A DNA stretch of 64,000 bases, taken from the NCBI RefSeq assembly GCF_003958635.1, contig NZ_RSEK01000001.1, positions 248,001 to 312,000 of the forward strand. Direction: 5' to 3'. The position numbers and the translations under genes were made by a program. The notes beneath the pieces were generated by a model. The model was not told the origin of the DNA. It made no database searches and saw nothing but the letters and a program-made list of their open reading frames with translations. Below are positions 27,977 to 38,505 of this stretch, piece after piece; position 1 is the stretch's first letter; the number at the start of each line of letters is the position of its first letter. This DNA is from Altericroceibacterium xinjiangense. Lineage in GTDB: Bacteria > Pseudomonadota > Alphaproteobacteria > Sphingomonadales > Sphingomonadaceae.

Positions 27977-30586
27977 TCACTCGGCGGCTTCGGATTGTTT
28001 CCGGGCGCCTTCGATCTCGATCGCCAGTTGACCGTCGCCTTCGTCCACCTTGACCGTCGAGCCATCGGGGATTTCTCCGCCGAGCAGCCGTTCGGCCAGC
28101 GAGTCCTGCAAGTAGCGCTGGACCGCCCGTTTCAGCGGCCTTGCGCCGTAGACCGGATCGTACCCCACCCGGCCCAGCCAGCGGCGCGCCGCGTCGGTGA
28201 GGTCGAGCGTGATCTTGCGGTCCTTCAGCAGCTTCTGCACCCGGCCGACCTGGATATCGACGATCGGGGCCATGTGCTCCTGGCTCAGGCGGTGGAACAG
28301 GATGATCTCATCCAGGCGGTTGAGGAATTCGGGCCGGAAGTGTGCGCGGACGACGTCCATCACTTGCGGTTCCACATCCTCGACCGTCTGGTCATCCGTG
28401 ATGCTCGAAAGGAACTGGCTGCCGAGATTGCTGGTGAGGATGATCAGGGTGTTCGAGAAATCGACCACCCGGCCTTGCCCGTCCGTCAGCCGCCCGTCAT
28501 CGAGCACTTGCAGCAGGACGTTGAATACGTCGCTGTGCGCCTTCTCCACTTCGTCGAACAGCACGACCTGATAGGGGCGGCGCCGCACGGCCTCGGTCAG
28601 CACGCCGCCTTCCTCATAGCCGACATAGCCCGGAGGCGCGCCGATCAGGCGAGCGACGGCGTGCTTCTCCATGAATTCGCTCATGTCGATGCGGACCATC
28701 GCGCTGTCGTCATCGAACAGGAACCCGGCCAGCGCCTTGGTCAGCTCGGTCTTGCCGACGCCGGTCGGGCCAAGGAACAGGAAGCTGCCCAAGGGGCGGT
28801 TCGGGTCCTGGAGCCCGGCGCGGGCGCGGCGGACGGCCTTGGACACCGCCTCGACCGCTTGTTCCTGCCCGATCACCCGCTTGCCGATGATCTTTTCCAT
28901 CTGCAGCAGCTTTTCGCGCTCTCCTTCCATCATCCGGTCGACCGGGATGCCGGTCCAGCGGCTGACGATGGAGGCGATGTCGTCTTCGGTCACTTCCTCG
29001 CGCAGCAAGGCGTTTTCGGACAAGGCCTGCGCATCGCGCAGCTGCTGTTCCAGTTGGGGAATGCGGCCATAGGACAATTCCCCCGCGCGGCCGAGATCGC
29101 CGGCGCGCTGCGCCTGCTCCAGCTCGATCCGCGCCTGGTCCAGCGCTTCCTTGATCTTGCTTTCGGCGGCGATCTTGTCCCGCTCATTCTGCCAGCGGGT
29201 GGTGACTTCGGCCGATTGCTGTTCAAGGTTGGCGAGTTCTTCCCGCAAGGCGGCGAGCCGGTCCTTCGAAGGCTGATCGTTTTCCTTCGCCAGCGCCGAT
29301 TCCTCGATCTTGAGCTGGATGATCCGGCGGTCGAGCGCCTCGATTTCCTCGGGCTTCGATTCCACTTCCATCCGGATGCGGCTGGCGGCCTCGTCCATCA
29401 GGTCGATTGCCTTGTCGGGCAGGAAGCGGTCGGAGATGTAGCGGTTGGACAGGGTCGCCGCGGCAACCAGCGCGCCGTCGGTGATCCGCACGCCGTGGTG
29501 CAGTTCGTATTTCTCCTTCAGCCCGCGCAGGATGGAGACGGTGTCTTCCACGCTCGGCTCGCCCACGAACACCGGCTGGAAGCGGCGCTGCAGGGCGGCG
29601 TCCTTTTCGACGTACTTCTGGTATTCATCCAGCGTGGTCGCGCCGATGCAGTGCAGTTCGCCGCGCGCGAGGGCGGGCTTGAGCAGGTTGCCGGCGTCCA
29701 TCGATCCTTCGGACGCGCCCGCGCCGATCAGCGTGTGCATCTCGTCGATGAACAGGATGATCTCGCCTTCCGCGCCCTTCACTTCATCGAGTACGGACTT
29801 CAGCCGCTCCTCGAATTCGCCGCGGTACTTCGCGCCCGCGATCAGGGAGCCCATGTCGAGCGCCATCAGCCGCCGATCCTTGAGGGAATCCGGCACGTCG
29901 CCGTTAGCGATGCGCAGGGCGAGCCCTTCGGCAATCGCCGTCTTGCCGACGCCGGGATCGCCGATCAGCACGGGGTTGTTCTTGGTCCGGCGGGCGAGGA
30001 TCTGCACCGTGCGGCGGATTTCCTCATCCCGCCCGATCACCGGATCGAGCTTGCCGTCGCGCGCGGCCTGCGTCAGGTCGCGGGCGAATTTCTTCATCGC
30101 TTCGTAGGCGCTTTCCGCGTTGGCGCTATCGGCCGAACGCCCGCCGCGCAATTGCTCGATCGCGGAATTGAGCGCCTGCGGGGTAACGCCCGCGGTCTTC
30201 AGCGCCTGACCCGCCGCCGTGGTGGTGGCGAGGCTGAGCGCGACCAGCAGCCGCTCAACGGTAACATAGCTATCGCCGGCTTTCTGCGCGATCTGTTCCG
30301 CCTGGTCGAGCACGCGGACCGCGTCGTTGTCGAGCCCCGGGGTCGCCTGGGCGCCGCTGCCGGAGACGGCGGGGATCTTCGCCAGCGTCTTGTCGACTTG
30401 CGCCTGCGCTGCCTGCGCATCGCCGCCCGCGCGCTGGATCAGGCCCGATGCCATGCCTTCTGAGTCTTCCAGCAAGGCCTTCAGGATGTGGTCGGGCGAA
30501 ATCCGCTGGTGATTCATGCGGATGGCGACGGTTTGCGCCGCCTGAAGGAAACCCTTGGCCCGGTCGGTAAATTTTTCGAGATTCAT
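27977..30586 (-). CDS. clpB: ATP-dependent disaggregase ClpB
   Basis: Hexameric AAA+ chaperone of 869 residues that rescues aggregated proteins with DnaK. It has an N-domain (two Clp-N repeats, to about 145), a first AAA+ module with Walker [14 protein letters not shown], a coiled-coil M-domain (about 400-525) that separates ClpB from ClpA/C, and a second AAA+ module with [14 protein letters not shown]. The start at 30586 is preceded by AGGGG with 7-nt spacing. The upstream heat-shock promoter candidate with an inverted repeat is described separately. A frame of 1025 codons on the opposite strand is a composition artefact. Confidence 0.98.
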   Translation of the reverse strand: MNLEKFTDRAKGFLQAAQTVAIRMNHQRISPDHILKALLEDSEGMASGLIQRAGGDAQAAQAQVDKTLAKIPAVSGSGAQATPGLDNDAVRVLDQAEQIAQKAGDSYVTVERLLVALSLATTTAAGQALKTAGVTPQALNSAIEQLRGGRSADSANAESAYEAMKKFARDLTQAARDGKLDPVIGRDEEIRRTVQILARRTKNNPVLIGDPGVGKTAIAEGLALRIANGDVPDSLKDRRLMALDMGSLIAGAKYRGEFEERLKSVLDEVKGAEGEIILFIDEMHTLIGAGASEGSMDAGNLLKPALARGELHCIGATTLDEYQKYVEKDAALQRRFQPVFVGEPSVEDTVSILRGLKEKYELHHGVRITDGALVAAATLSNRYISDRFLPDKAIDLMDEAASRIRMEVESKPEEIEALDRRIIQLKIEESALAKENDQPSKDRLAALREELANLEQQSAEVTTRWQNERDKIAAESKIKEALDQARIELEQAQRAGDLGRAGELSYGRIPQLEQQLRDAQALSENALLREEVTEDDIASIVSRWTGIPVDRMMEGEREKLLQMEKIIGKRVIGQEQAVEAVSKAVRRARAGLQDPNRPLGSFLFLGPTGVGKTELTKALAGFLFDDDSAMVRIDMSEFMEKHAVARLIGAPPGYVGYEEGGVLTEAVRRRPYQVVLFDEVEKAHSDVFNVLLQVLDDGRLTDGQGRVVDFSNTLIILTSNLGSQFLSSITDDQTVEDVEPQVMDVVRAHFRPEFLNRLDEIILFHRLSQEHMAPIVDIQVGRVQKLLKDRKITLDLTDAARRWLGRVGYDPVYGARPLKRAVQRYLQDSLAERLLGGEIPDGSTVKVDEGDGQLAIEIEGARKQSEAAE

Positions 30587-30615
30587 GAACTGCCCCTCAA
30601 TATCTTTCCCAAACC

Positions 30616-30643
30616 AGATAGTGTTGCACATCTGCAACACAAG
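30616..30643 (-). promoter_or_regulatory. Probable RpoH promoter of clpB with an inverted repeat in the spacer
   Basis: On the minus strand a -35-like CTTGTG (30643-30638) is followed after about 15 nt by ACTATCT (6 of 7 matches to CYTATNT), the form I know for alphaproteobacterial RpoH promoters. The spacer contains a perfect 8-bp inverted repeat, GTGTTGCA and TGCAACAC, with a 4-nt centre (30621-30640). The ATG is about 30 nt downstream of the -10. The repeat could bind a regulator on top of heat-shock control. Confidence 0.5.
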
Positions 30644-30893
30644 CCCTGCCCGTGCATTTTTCAGCCCGGCTTGCGCTGTTTGCGCCCGGCAAGGTGGTCC
30701 CCGCATTGCGCCAGCGCAATCCCTCGCCGCGGCATGCCGTATCGCTCCGCGAAAAAGGCGTTTGGGCGCGGGCGAACATTCGTTGGGCCGTCATGACGGA
30801 TCGACGAACGGCTGTCGGCGTGCGGTGGCGCGTGCTAGACCGTAACAATCGTAACTGTCGCAACTTGCCCCTGAACTTTTTCGAGGTCCGCCG
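30644..30893. other. Divergent intergenic region clpB / M16 protease, no gene seen
   Basis: The part of the 307-nt gap not covered by the clpB promoter. It is GC-rich and holds a few AT-rich words just before the M16 start (around 30838-30865: GTAACAATCGTAACTG). No RBS-supported ORF, hairpin or RNA gene was recognised. The promoter of the M16 gene must be here. Confidence 0.4.
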
Positions 30894-33773
30894 ATGCGCA
30901 CGCTCCTTCTCGCTTCCGCTCTCTCGCTTTCCCTCGCTTGTCCCGCCCCCGCGTTTGCCCAGCCGGCCGCGCCGGTGTCGGCGGTCACGCTGGCGGACCT
31001 TCAGGCCGCCCCGGTGGCCGAACTGGTGAACCGCGTCGACATTCCGTACGATCGCTTCACCCTGCCCAACGGGCTGACGGTTCTGGTGCACGAGGACCGC
31101 AAGGCGCCCGTTGTCGCGGTGTCGATGTGGTACGAGGTCGGATCGAAGAACGAGCCGCAGGGCAAGACCGGCTTTGCTCACTTGTTCGAGCACCTTATGT
31201 TCAACGGCTCCGAAAACGCGCCCGGCGATTTCTTCGAGCCGCTGCAGCAAGTCGGCGCGACCGATTTCAACGGCACGACGTGGTTCGACCGGACCAACTA
31301 CTTCGAGACGGTGCCCACCGGCGCGCTGGATCTGGCGCTGTTCCTGGAAAGCGACCGCATGGGCCACTTGCTGGGCGCGGTGACGCAGGAAAAGCTCGAT
31401 AACCAGATCGGCGTCGTCCAGAACGAGAAGCGCCAGGGCGACAACCAGCCTTACGGGCTGGTCGAGTACGAGCAGCTGGAAAATCTCTACCCGTCCGGCC
31501 ATCCCTACCACCACTCCACCATCGGTTCGATGGAGGATCTGTCCAGCGCAACGCTGGAGGATGTCCGCCAGTGGTTCCAGGATCATTACGGTCCCAACAA
31601 TGCCGTGCTGGTGCTGGCTGGAGACATCGACACCGCGACCGCGCGCGAAAAGGTGACGAAGTGGTTCGGCGAAATTCCGGCGGGCCCGGAAGTGGCGCCG
31701 GTATCCGCCCCGGTCCCGACGCTGGATGCGCCGCTATCGAAGACCATTCAGGATCAGGTCGCGACGACCCGCATCTATCGCTCCTGGGCGATCCCGGGGC
31801 TGGACAATCCGGACCACCTGCCGCTGCAGATGGCGAGCGCGGTGCTGGGCGGCCTCGCGAGTTCGCGGCTAGACAACACGCTGGTCCGGGGACAGGAAGT
31901 CGCCGTCGGGGTCAGCAGCAGCGCGGACACCTTCGCGCAGGCCGGGCAATTCGTGATCTATGCCGACGTGAAGCCGGGGGTCGATCCGGCCACCGTTGCC
32001 GCCGCGCTGGACCGGCAGATCGCCGATTTCATCGCCAACGGCCCCACGGCGGACGAACTGCAGCGGGCGAGCACCGTCTATGCATCCGGCCAGATCCGCG
32101 GCCTGGACGGGCTCGGCGGGTTTTCCGGCAAGGCGCCGACGCTGGCCGAAGGGCTGCTCTATCACGGCAATCCGGAAGCGTACAAAACCACCTTGCGCCG
32201 CGCCGCCTCCCTGACCCCGCAGGAAGTCCAGTCGGTAACCGCGCGCTGGCTGTCCCGCCCGGCGTTCTCCCTGACGGTAGAGCCCGGCACGCGGACCGAA
32301 GGCGGCGAGAACCGGGGCGGCTTCCGCACCGCGCCCGAACGGCACCCGGCCTACTACGCCGATCCGGCGCTGGGCATCGCGCCTTCCGGTCCCACGGCGG
32401 CGGTCGACCGGTCGCAAATGCCCGAAGTGGGCACGCTGAAGGCGCTCGATTTCCCCGATATCCAGCGGGCCACCCTCAGCAACGGGATGGAAGTCTACTT
32501 CGCCCGCCGCCCGGAAATCCCGACGGTCAATGTCCGGGTGGCCTTCGATGCCGGCTATGCCGCCGATCCGAAGGGCGCGCTGGGCACCCAGTCGCTGCTG
32601 CTGGAACTGATGGACGAAGGCACGGTCGCGCTCGACGCAACGGAGCTCGCGATCGCAAAGGAGCGGCTGGGCGCATCGATCGGCGGCATGGCCAATTCGG
32701 ACACCACTTCCTTCCAGCTGAGCGCGGTGACGCCGAACCTTTCGCCTTCGCTGGAACTGCTGGCCGACTATATCCGCCATCCCGCGTTCAGCGCCGAGGC
32801 GCTGGAGCGCGTGCGTGCGCAGCAGGTCACCCGCATCCAGGCCGAGATGAAGGAGCCGTCCGCGATTGCGCAGCGGGCGCTGTTCCCGATCCTGTACGGC
32901 GCGCAGCATCCTTACGGCATTCCGCCGAGCGGGACCGGCGAGCTGGCGGTGGTCCAGCAGCTGAGCGCCGCCGATCTGGCCCGGTTCCACAACACCTGGC
33001 TGCGGCCGGACACCGCCCGCGTCTTCGTCGTCGGCGACACGACCCTGCCGGAAATCACCCGGCAGCTGGAACAGGCCTTCGGCGACTGGAAAGCGCCCGC
33101 CGCGCCTGCCCCGGAAAAGAACTTCGACGTCGCGATCCCGGCACCGCAGCAGCGAATCATCCTGATCGACCGGCCCGCATCTCCGCAGTCGGTGATCGTG
33201 GCCGGACGCGTGCTGGAGGAGAAAGGAACGGACGACCTCGTGGTGCTGGAAGCCGCGAACGACGTGCTGGGCGGCAACTTCCTTTCGCGCCTGAACATGG
33301 ACCTGCGTGAGACCAAGGGCTGGTCCTACGGCGTGCGGAGCCTGATCCGCGCTCCGCTCGACCGGTCGAGCCTGCTGGTCTACGCCCCGGTCCAGGCCGA
33401 CCGCACCGGAGATTCGATCGCCGCGCTGCGCGAACAGCTTGGCGCCTATGTCGGCGACAGGGGCACCACGCCCGCAGAGCTGCAGCGGCTGATCAACGGC
33501 AACGTGCGCGAACTGCCGGGCCGGTTCGAAACGTCTGGCGGCGTGCTGGAGGGCGTGGCCAATATCGTCACTTACGGGCGGCCGGACACGTATTACGAAA
33601 CGCTGGCCGGGAAGTACCAGTCGCTGACGGCGGCGCAGCTCGACGCGATTGCACGGCGCGATTTCCTTGACCGGGAACTGGTGTTCGTGGTGGTCGGCGA
33701 TGCGTCGGTGGTGCGCCCGCAGCTTGAAACCCTTGGCCTGCCGGTCGAGGTCAGGAGCGCCGGCGGCGAATAA
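30894..33773 (+). CDS. M16 family zinc metalloprotease (insulinase/pitrilysin type), exported
   Basis: Two-domain peptidase of 959 residues. A signal peptide covers about 1-22 (cleavage after PAFA), so it should act in the periplasm or at the outer membrane. The inverted zinc motif HxxEH is in FAHLFEHLMFNGS, with a downstream Glu in the QEKLDNQIGVVQNEKRQ region. A second M16 half, which lacks the zinc motif, covers about 510-930. The fused two-module form is typical of bacterial insulinase-like proteases. Its start is preceded by GAGG with 8-nt spacing. Confidence 0.92.
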   Translation: MRTLLLASALSLSLACPAPAFAQPAAPVSAVTLADLQAAPVAELVNRVDIPYDRFTLPNGLTVLVHEDRKAPVVAVSMWYEVGSKNEPQGKTGFAHLFEHLMFNGSENAPGDFFEPLQQVGATDFNGTTWFDRTNYFETVPTGALDLALFLESDRMGHLLGAVTQEKLDNQIGVVQNEKRQGDNQPYGLVEYEQLENLYPSGHPYHHSTIGSMEDLSSATLEDVRQWFQDHYGPNNAVLVLAGDIDTATAREKVTKWFGEIPAGPEVAPVSAPVPTLDAPLSKTIQDQVATTRIYRSWAIPGLDNPDHLPLQMASAVLGGLASSRLDNTLVRGQEVAVGVSSSADTFAQAGQFVIYADVKPGVDPATVAAALDRQIADFIANGPTADELQRASTVYASGQIRGLDGLGGFSGKAPTLAEGLLYHGNPEAYKTTLRRAASLTPQEVQSVTARWLSRPAFSLTVEPGTRTEGGENRGGFRTAPERHPAYYADPALGIAPSGPTAAVDRSQMPEVGTLKALDFPDIQRATLSNGMEVYFARRPEIPTVNVRVAFDAGYAADPKGALGTQSLLLELMDEGTVALDATELAIAKERLGASIGGMANSDTTSFQLSAVTPNLSPSLELLADYIRHPAFSAEALERVRAQQVTRIQAEMKEPSAIAQRALFPILYGAQHPYGIPPSGTGELAVVQQLSAADLARFHNTWLRPDTARVFVVGDTTLPEITRQLEQAFGDWKAPAAPAPEKNFDVAIPAPQQRIILIDRPASPQSVIVAGRVLEEKGTDDLVVLEAANDVLGGNFLSRLNMDLRETKGWSYGVRSLIRAPLDRSSLLVYAPVQADRTGDSIAALREQLGAYVGDRGTTPAELQRLINGNVRELPGRFETSGGVLEGVANIVTYGRPDTYYETLAGKYQSLTAAQLDAIARRDFLDRELVFVVVGDASVVRPQLETLGLPVEVRSAGGE

Positions 33774-33780
33774 GACCGTT

Positions 33781-33821
33781 CGGGCCCGGTGCGCGCCCAG
33801 TGCGCGAACGCATCGGGCCCG
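33781..33821. terminator. Hairpin between convergent genes
   Basis: Two copies of the palindromic octamer CGGGCCCG (33781-33788 and 33814-33821) can pair across a GC-rich loop. It sits between the M16 stop and the convergent small membrane gene. No clear T-run follows, so it may be a weak bidirectional terminator. Confidence 0.35.
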
Positions 33822-33824
33822 CGG

Positions 33825-34142
33825 CTAGCGCCCTTTTCGCGCTACCAGGAACAGGAACGTCGGCCAGAAGACGGTGTTGAGAATATCCAGCCAGGGCTCC
33901 ATCGGCGTTTGCGCATTGTAGGAGAGCCGGTCGACACCCTCATTCAGGATGGCAAAGAAGTACACCAGCGCCAGCGGGATCGCCGACCGCATCTTCCGCC
34001 GCAGCAGCAGCGTCGAAAGCACGAAGATCAGCAGTCCGGCATGGACGTGCAGCAGATCTTCGGTGATCCCGGTTTCCTCGGAAAGCACGTTCTTCGCTTG
34101 GGTGTAGTAGGCCGTCAGCCCGGAAAACGTCTGCATCATCAT
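33825..34142 (-). CDS. Small hypothetical membrane protein
   Basis: 105 residues from the first of three adjacent ATGs (34142, 34139, 34136). Three hydrophobic segments are visible: HAGLLIFVLSTLLL, AIPLALVYFFAILNEGV and LNTVFWPTFLFLVA. The mid-protein LNEGVDRLSYN motif may be a conserved loop. No recognised family. It is upstream of gatB on the same strand? No: it is read away from gatB, which starts far upstream and ends at 34288, so the two are in tandem on the minus strand, 145 nt apart. Confidence 0.7.
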   Translation of the reverse strand: MMMQTFSGLTAYYTQAKNVLSEETGITEDLLHVHAGLLIFVLSTLLLRRKMRSAIPLALVYFFAILNEGVDRLSYNAQTPMEPWLDILNTVFWPTFLFLVARKGR

Positions 34143-34287
34143 CGGCTCATTCGCGAAAGGTAAGCGAGGCACCGTCCAGCCATGTTGGCCGGTCCGAGCC
34201 GAAAGAAGCACGCCCTTGCCCAGTCTGTACGGGCGGCGAGCCGGTGCCGGGCGGCTGAAGCAGCGCCCGGCCAACGGCGCGCTCTTT

Positions 34288-35784
34288 CTATCCCAGCTTC
34301 TGCTTCAGCAGTTCGTTGACCACCTGTGGGTTGCCCTTGCCCTGCATGGCCTTCATCGTCTGGCCGACGAAGAAGCCGAACAGCTTGTCCTTCCCGCCGC
34401 GGTATTCGGCGACCTTGTCAGGGTTGGCAGCCATCACTTCGTCGATCTTGGCTTCGATCGCGCCGGTGTCCGATTCCTGCTTCAGGCCTTCCCGATCGAC
34501 GATCGCGGCCGCGTTGTCGCCGGTTTCGATCATCGTTTCGAGCACTTGCTTGGAGATGCTGCCCGAAATCGTGCCCGCGCCGACCAGCGCCAGCAATTCG
34601 CCGCCCTTTTCCGGCGTGACGGGGGAATTGTCGAGTTCCAGCCCTGCCTTGTTGAGCGCGCCGAACAAGTCGGAAATCAGCCAGTTGGCCGCCTGCTTGG
34701 CGACGTCGGCCGGCTGCTTGTCCTGCGCCTTGGCGGTTTCGCCCAGGAGCCGTTCGAACCAGCGGGCGGTCTCGACCTCCGCCGTCAGGACCGCGGCGTT
34801 GTAAGGCGACAGGCCGAGATCCTGTTCGTAGCGGCGGCGCTTGGCATCCGGCAGTTCCGGCAGCGAGGCGCGGCATTCGTCGAGGAATTCCTCCTCCAGT
34901 TCCAACGGCAGCAAGTCGGGATCGGGAAAGTAGCGGTAGTCGTGCGCGTCCTCTTTCGACCGCATCGAGCGAGTCGTCCCGGTGCCGGGATCGAACAGCC
35001 GGGTTTCCTGCACGATGCTGCCGCCGTCCTCGATCACGTCGACCTGACGGCGCGCCTCATGCTCGATCGCGGCCATCACGAAGCGGACGGAGTTGACGTT
35101 CTTCGTCTCGGTCCGGGTGCCGAGCTCTTCGCCGGGGCGGCGGACCGACACGTTCACGTCCGCGCGCATGGAGCCTTCCTCCATGTTGCCGTCGCAGCTT
35201 CCGACATAGCGCAGGATGGCGCGCAGCTTGCGCAAGTAGGCACCGGCTTCGGCGGGAGAGGTCATGTCCGGGCGGCTGACGATTTCCATCAGCGCGACGC
35301 CGGAGCGGTTGAGATCGACGTAGCTCATCGTCGGGTGCTGATCGTGCATCAGCTTGCCCGCGTCCTGCTCCACGTGAATCCGCTCGATCCCGATGACCTT
35401 GTCTTCGGGGATGCCGGCTTTTTCGTCCGCCTCGATCATCAGCGAGCCTTCGCCGACCAGCGGGTGGTAGAGCTGGCTGATCTGATAGCCCTGCGGAAGA
35501 TCGGCGTAGAAGTAGTTCTTGCGGTCGAACCGGCTCCAGCGGTTGATCTGCGCGTCAATCGCCATGCCGGTGCGCACCGCCTGGCGGATGCATTCGCGGT
35601 TCGGGACCGGCAGCATTCCGGGCATGGCCGCGTCGATCAGGCTGACCTGCGTGTTCGGCTCCGCCCCGAAGGCAGTCGAGGCCGAGGAAAACAGCTTGGC
35701 GTTGCTGGTGACCTGCGCGTGGACTTCGAGGCCGATCACGACCTCCCATTCGCTGGTGGCGCCGTGGATGCGATAAGTGCTCAT
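34288..35784 (-). CDS. gatB: Aspartyl/glutamyl-tRNA(Asn/Gln) amidotransferase subunit B
   Basis: tRNA-binding and kinase subunit of GatCAB, which converts Glu-tRNA-Gln and Asp-tRNA-Asn to the amidated forms; 498 residues. Signatures are [32 protein letters not shown] and the C-terminal YqeY-like domain. The start at 35784 fits the family N-terminus. Here gatB is not next to gatCA: two acyltransferases and a glycosyltransferase lie between. Confidence 0.97.
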   Translation of the reverse strand: MSTYRIHGATSEWEVVIGLEVHAQVTSNAKLFSSASTAFGAEPNTQVSLIDAAMPGMLPVPNRECIRQAVRTGMAIDAQINRWSRFDRKNYFYADLPQGYQISQLYHPLVGEGSLMIEADEKAGIPEDKVIGIERIHVEQDAGKLMHDQHPTMSYVDLNRSGVALMEIVSRPDMTSPAEAGAYLRKLRAILRYVGSCDGNMEEGSMRADVNVSVRRPGEELGTRTETKNVNSVRFVMAAIEHEARRQVDVIEDGGSIVQETRLFDPGTGTTRSMRSKEDAHDYRYFPDPDLLPLELEEEFLDECRASLPELPDAKRRRYEQDLGLSPYNAAVLTAEVETARWFERLLGETAKAQDKQPADVAKQAANWLISDLFGALNKAGLELDNSPVTPEKGGELLALVGAGTISGSISKQVLETMIETGDNAAAIVDREGLKQESDTGAIEAKIDEVMAANPDKVAEYRGGKDKLFGFFVGQTMKAMQGKGNPQVVNELLKQKLG

Positions 35785-35926
35785 GCACCCTGCGATAAGC
35801 GCGATGCCCGGCCAAGCCAAGCGGGTAAAGCCGCGCGGCGTCACCCCGGTGATCGCTTGCGCTGCGACGGGCGGCGCGGCATAGCCATGAACGAGCGTCC
35901 TCACGTCCTGGCGTGGAGCAACCGAA

Positions 35927-37033
35927 GTGCAGCAGAGGACGAGCGAACGCTTCACGGGCCTGGACCTGCTCCGCGGTCTGGCCGCTATGGCTATCCTGAT
36001 ATACCATTTCCCCTGGCACGCGGGAGGGACGCAGCCCCTGCCCCGGGCCTATCTCGCGGTAGACGTGTTCTTCGTGCTGAGCGGGTTCGTGATCGCCCAT
36101 TCGTACCAGCCGCGGCTGAACACGGGCATGACCTTCCGCGCGTTCTGCCTTGCGCGGGCAATCCGGCTTTATCCGCTGTATGCCGCCGCGACGCTTCTGG
36201 CGGCGGCGTATTTTCTCAGCCCGATCGTGCAGGGGAAAGAGGGAGGCGGGACACTGACCGAGTGGATCGGCAGCGTTGCCACCGCCATCGCCTTCCTGCC
36301 GACTCCGCAGGAGTGGTCGCTCGACCCGGCCAGCCCGTTCGCGCTGAACCTGGCGGCGTGGTCGCTGTTTTGGGAACTGGTGATTAACGTGCTGTTCGCG
36401 CTGGTTGCGCTTCGGCTGGGGACGCGGCTGTTTCCGGCGTTCCTCCTGCTGGGGGCGGCAGGGCTGGTCTGGTACGCGCAGCAGGCCGGAAGCGGCAGCG
36501 TGGGATGGGAATGGACCACCTTTTGGGGCGGAGGAGCGCGGGCGCTGTTCGGCTTCTTCGCGGGCTGGGCCCTGCATCGGTCGCGCGAAAGCCGGCCCGC
36601 GCCCCGGCTGCCGGGCTGGATGCTGGGCGCGGTTCTGGTCGCCTCCTTCCTGCCGGGTGCAAGAGCCGTGCCATGGCAGTATGATGTGATCTGCCAGATG
36701 GCTCTTTACCCGGCGATCGTCTGGCTTGGGGCGGAAGCGGTCAGCGGTCCCGGCGTGCGCGCGGGCGGCAACTTCCTCGCCTACGTTTCATACCCGGTGT
36801 ACGTCCTGCATATCCCGCTGATGACAGTGCTGATCATCCTGCTGGACAAGGCAACGGGTCAGCCGATTGGCGAATTCCCGATCCCGCACCTTGCGCTTTA
36901 CCTGACGTTCGTGATCATCACCTCGTGGATTGCCGCGCGCTGGCTGGATGAGCCTGCCCGCAAGTGGCTTCGCCGGCTTTTCCTGCCATCGCAGCCGTCC
37001 CTGCCCGTTCTTCCTTCGCCCGCTGCCCCCTGA
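35927..37033 (+). CDS. Acyltransferase 3 family membrane protein
   Basis: Integral-membrane O-acyltransferase of 368 residues (OafA/YrhL-type), likely adding acetyl or similar groups to surface sugars. The family N-terminus is [18 protein letters not shown] with the catalytic His, then [16 protein letters not shown]. About ten membrane helices are visible. Start is a GTG at 35927 with GGAG 8 nt upstream. It is divergent from gatB (142 nt gap) and convergent with the second acyltransferase, 18 nt apart at the stops. Confidence 0.88.
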   Translation: MQQRTSERFTGLDLLRGLAAMAILIYHFPWHAGGTQPLPRAYLAVDVFFVLSGFVIAHSYQPRLNTGMTFRAFCLARAIRLYPLYAAATLLAAAYFLSPIVQGKEGGGTLTEWIGSVATAIAFLPTPQEWSLDPASPFALNLAAWSLFWELVINVLFALVALRLGTRLFPAFLLLGAAGLVWYAQQAGSGSVGWEWTTFWGGGARALFGFFAGWALHRSRESRPAPRLPGWMLGAVLVASFLPGARAVPWQYDVICQMALYPAIVWLGAEAVSGPGVRAGGNFLAYVSYPVYVLHIPLMTVLIILLDKATGQPIGEFPIPHLALYLTFVIITSWIAARWLDEPARKWLRRLFLPSQPSLPVLPSPAAP

Positions 37034-37051
37034 GACTGGACGGCTGCAGCG

Positions 37052-38302
37052 CTACATCGTCGGCGCAACGGCCTCCGCGCGCCCGGCGCCCATGCTTTTC
37101 GCCTTGCGCCGCGACCAGTCCCGCGCCGGACTTTCGATGAAGCGCCAGGTCAGCCAGGCGGCCGGGACCGTCAAGGCCATGACGGCAAGAGCGGGGAGGT
37201 CGGCCAGAACCGAAGGACCGGCCACCTGCCAAACATCCACTCCATCGCGCTGGACGAGCGTCAGCACGCCCACCAGCGCCAGAACGTCGATCGCCCGGTT
37301 CACCACCTCCACATGGACAAGGTAGATCGAGAAGGAGAGCACCCCGAGCCAGATCATCGGCGTCGTCCGCAGCACGCGGGAAATCACCCCTCGCTCCGCC
37401 GCGAAGATCAGGATGGCGAGGAAGAACAGCGGGTCCGCCATCGCCGGATTGACGCTGTCCGACATCAGCTGGAGCAGTGCGACGATCGCCGCGAGGATGG
37501 CGCATTCCGCCAGCGATGCCGCGCCGCGGGACAGCCGCGCCGCCCGGCCCGCAAGGTAACGGCTCCAGACCTGCCAGGCGGCGATGCCAAGGCCGAACCC
37601 GGCGACACCACGCATCAGGCCGATGCTGATCGGCGTCGCCCAGACGTCCAGTCCGCTTACCAGCAGCGCCAGCGAGCCGATTGCACACGCCAGCGCGATG
37701 AGCCAGGCCTTCGTCCCTGCCCGTGCCCAGACCAGCGCCATCGCCAGATAGAGCCAGATCTCGATCGAGATGCTCCAGCTCGGGAAGTTCCAGTCGAACG
37801 GATTCGGCTCAAGAAATCCGTGAAGCAGCAGGAGTTGGAGGAAAAACGAGGGGAGCGGGTGCGTCTCGTCGAACGCAGGGTGGTCCAGCAGCCCGACGCG
37901 CTGCAGCAGCAGGAAGGCGACTTGCGCGGCAAACATCAGGATCAGCAGCGCGAAGTGCAGCGGATAGATCCGCCCCAGCCGGAGAAGCGCGTAGTGCCGG
38001 ATCGAAAAGCCCGCCTGAAGCTTCTGCCCATAGGCCCCGGCGATGACGAAACCCGACAGGATGAAGAAGAAATCGACCGCCAGCCAGCCGTTGCGGATGA
38101 ACGCCGACTGGATCAGCGCGCCGCCGAACTCCATGTGAAAGCCGACCACCATCAGCGCCGCGATTCCGCGAAGGGAATCAAGCGCGACGAACCGGCCGGA
38201 ATCCGGCTCCCGCGCCACAAGGGCGGGATCGGGGGAAGAACGGAAGATGACCTTCCCGATCCGGCGTATCTTGCCGGGAAGGCGGCTGAGGGATCGCTTC
38301 AT
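37052..38302 (-). CDS. Acyltransferase 3 family membrane protein (second copy)
   Basis: 416 residues, same family as the neighbour at 35927. A basic cytoplasmic N-terminus of about 35 residues precedes LDSLRGIAALMVVGFHMEFG, with the catalytic His, and VDFFFILSGFVIAGAYG. About ten membrane helices follow. GGAGGA lies 9 nt before the ATG at 38302; an upstream ATG at 38377 lacks an SD. The sequence differs strongly from the first copy, so the pair is not a recent duplication. Confidence 0.88.
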   Translation of the reverse strand: MKRSLSRLPGKIRRIGKVIFRSSPDPALVAREPDSGRFVALDSLRGIAALMVVGFHMEFGGALIQSAFIRNGWLAVDFFFILSGFVIAGAYGQKLQAGFSIRHYALLRLGRIYPLHFALLILMFAAQVAFLLLQRVGLLDHPAFDETHPLPSFFLQLLLLHGFLEPNPFDWNFPSWSISIEIWLYLAMALVWARAGTKAWLIALACAIGSLALLVSGLDVWATPISIGLMRGVAGFGLGIAAWQVWSRYLAGRAARLSRGAASLAECAILAAIVALLQLMSDSVNPAMADPLFFLAILIFAAERGVISRVLRTTPMIWLGVLSFSIYLVHVEVVNRAIDVLALVGVLTLVQRDGVDVWQVAGPSVLADLPALAVMALTVPAAWLTWRFIESPARDWSRRKAKSMGAGRAEAVAPTM

Positions 38303-38505
38303 GTCTGCCGATCCTCCCGCCACCTGTTCAACCCGAGGGGCAGCGTAGCGGCCAAGGGTCTGCGGGTCACGCGCCATCAATGCCCCAGGCACGTGGCGGG
38401 ACCTCCGGCCGGATAAACAGATCCGCCGCCCCCGACAGTCGTTTTCTCACGCCTTCCCGGTCGGCCGGGAATTCCATGGGCTTCGAAACCGCTCTAGGCT
38501 GACGG

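Noticed and set aside
27386-30463. A 1025-codon plus-strand frame antisense to clpB
   Set aside because: It lies exactly opposite clpB, has no SD or domain, and is the usual open shadow frame of a high-GC gene. It also covers the microprotein gene by chance.
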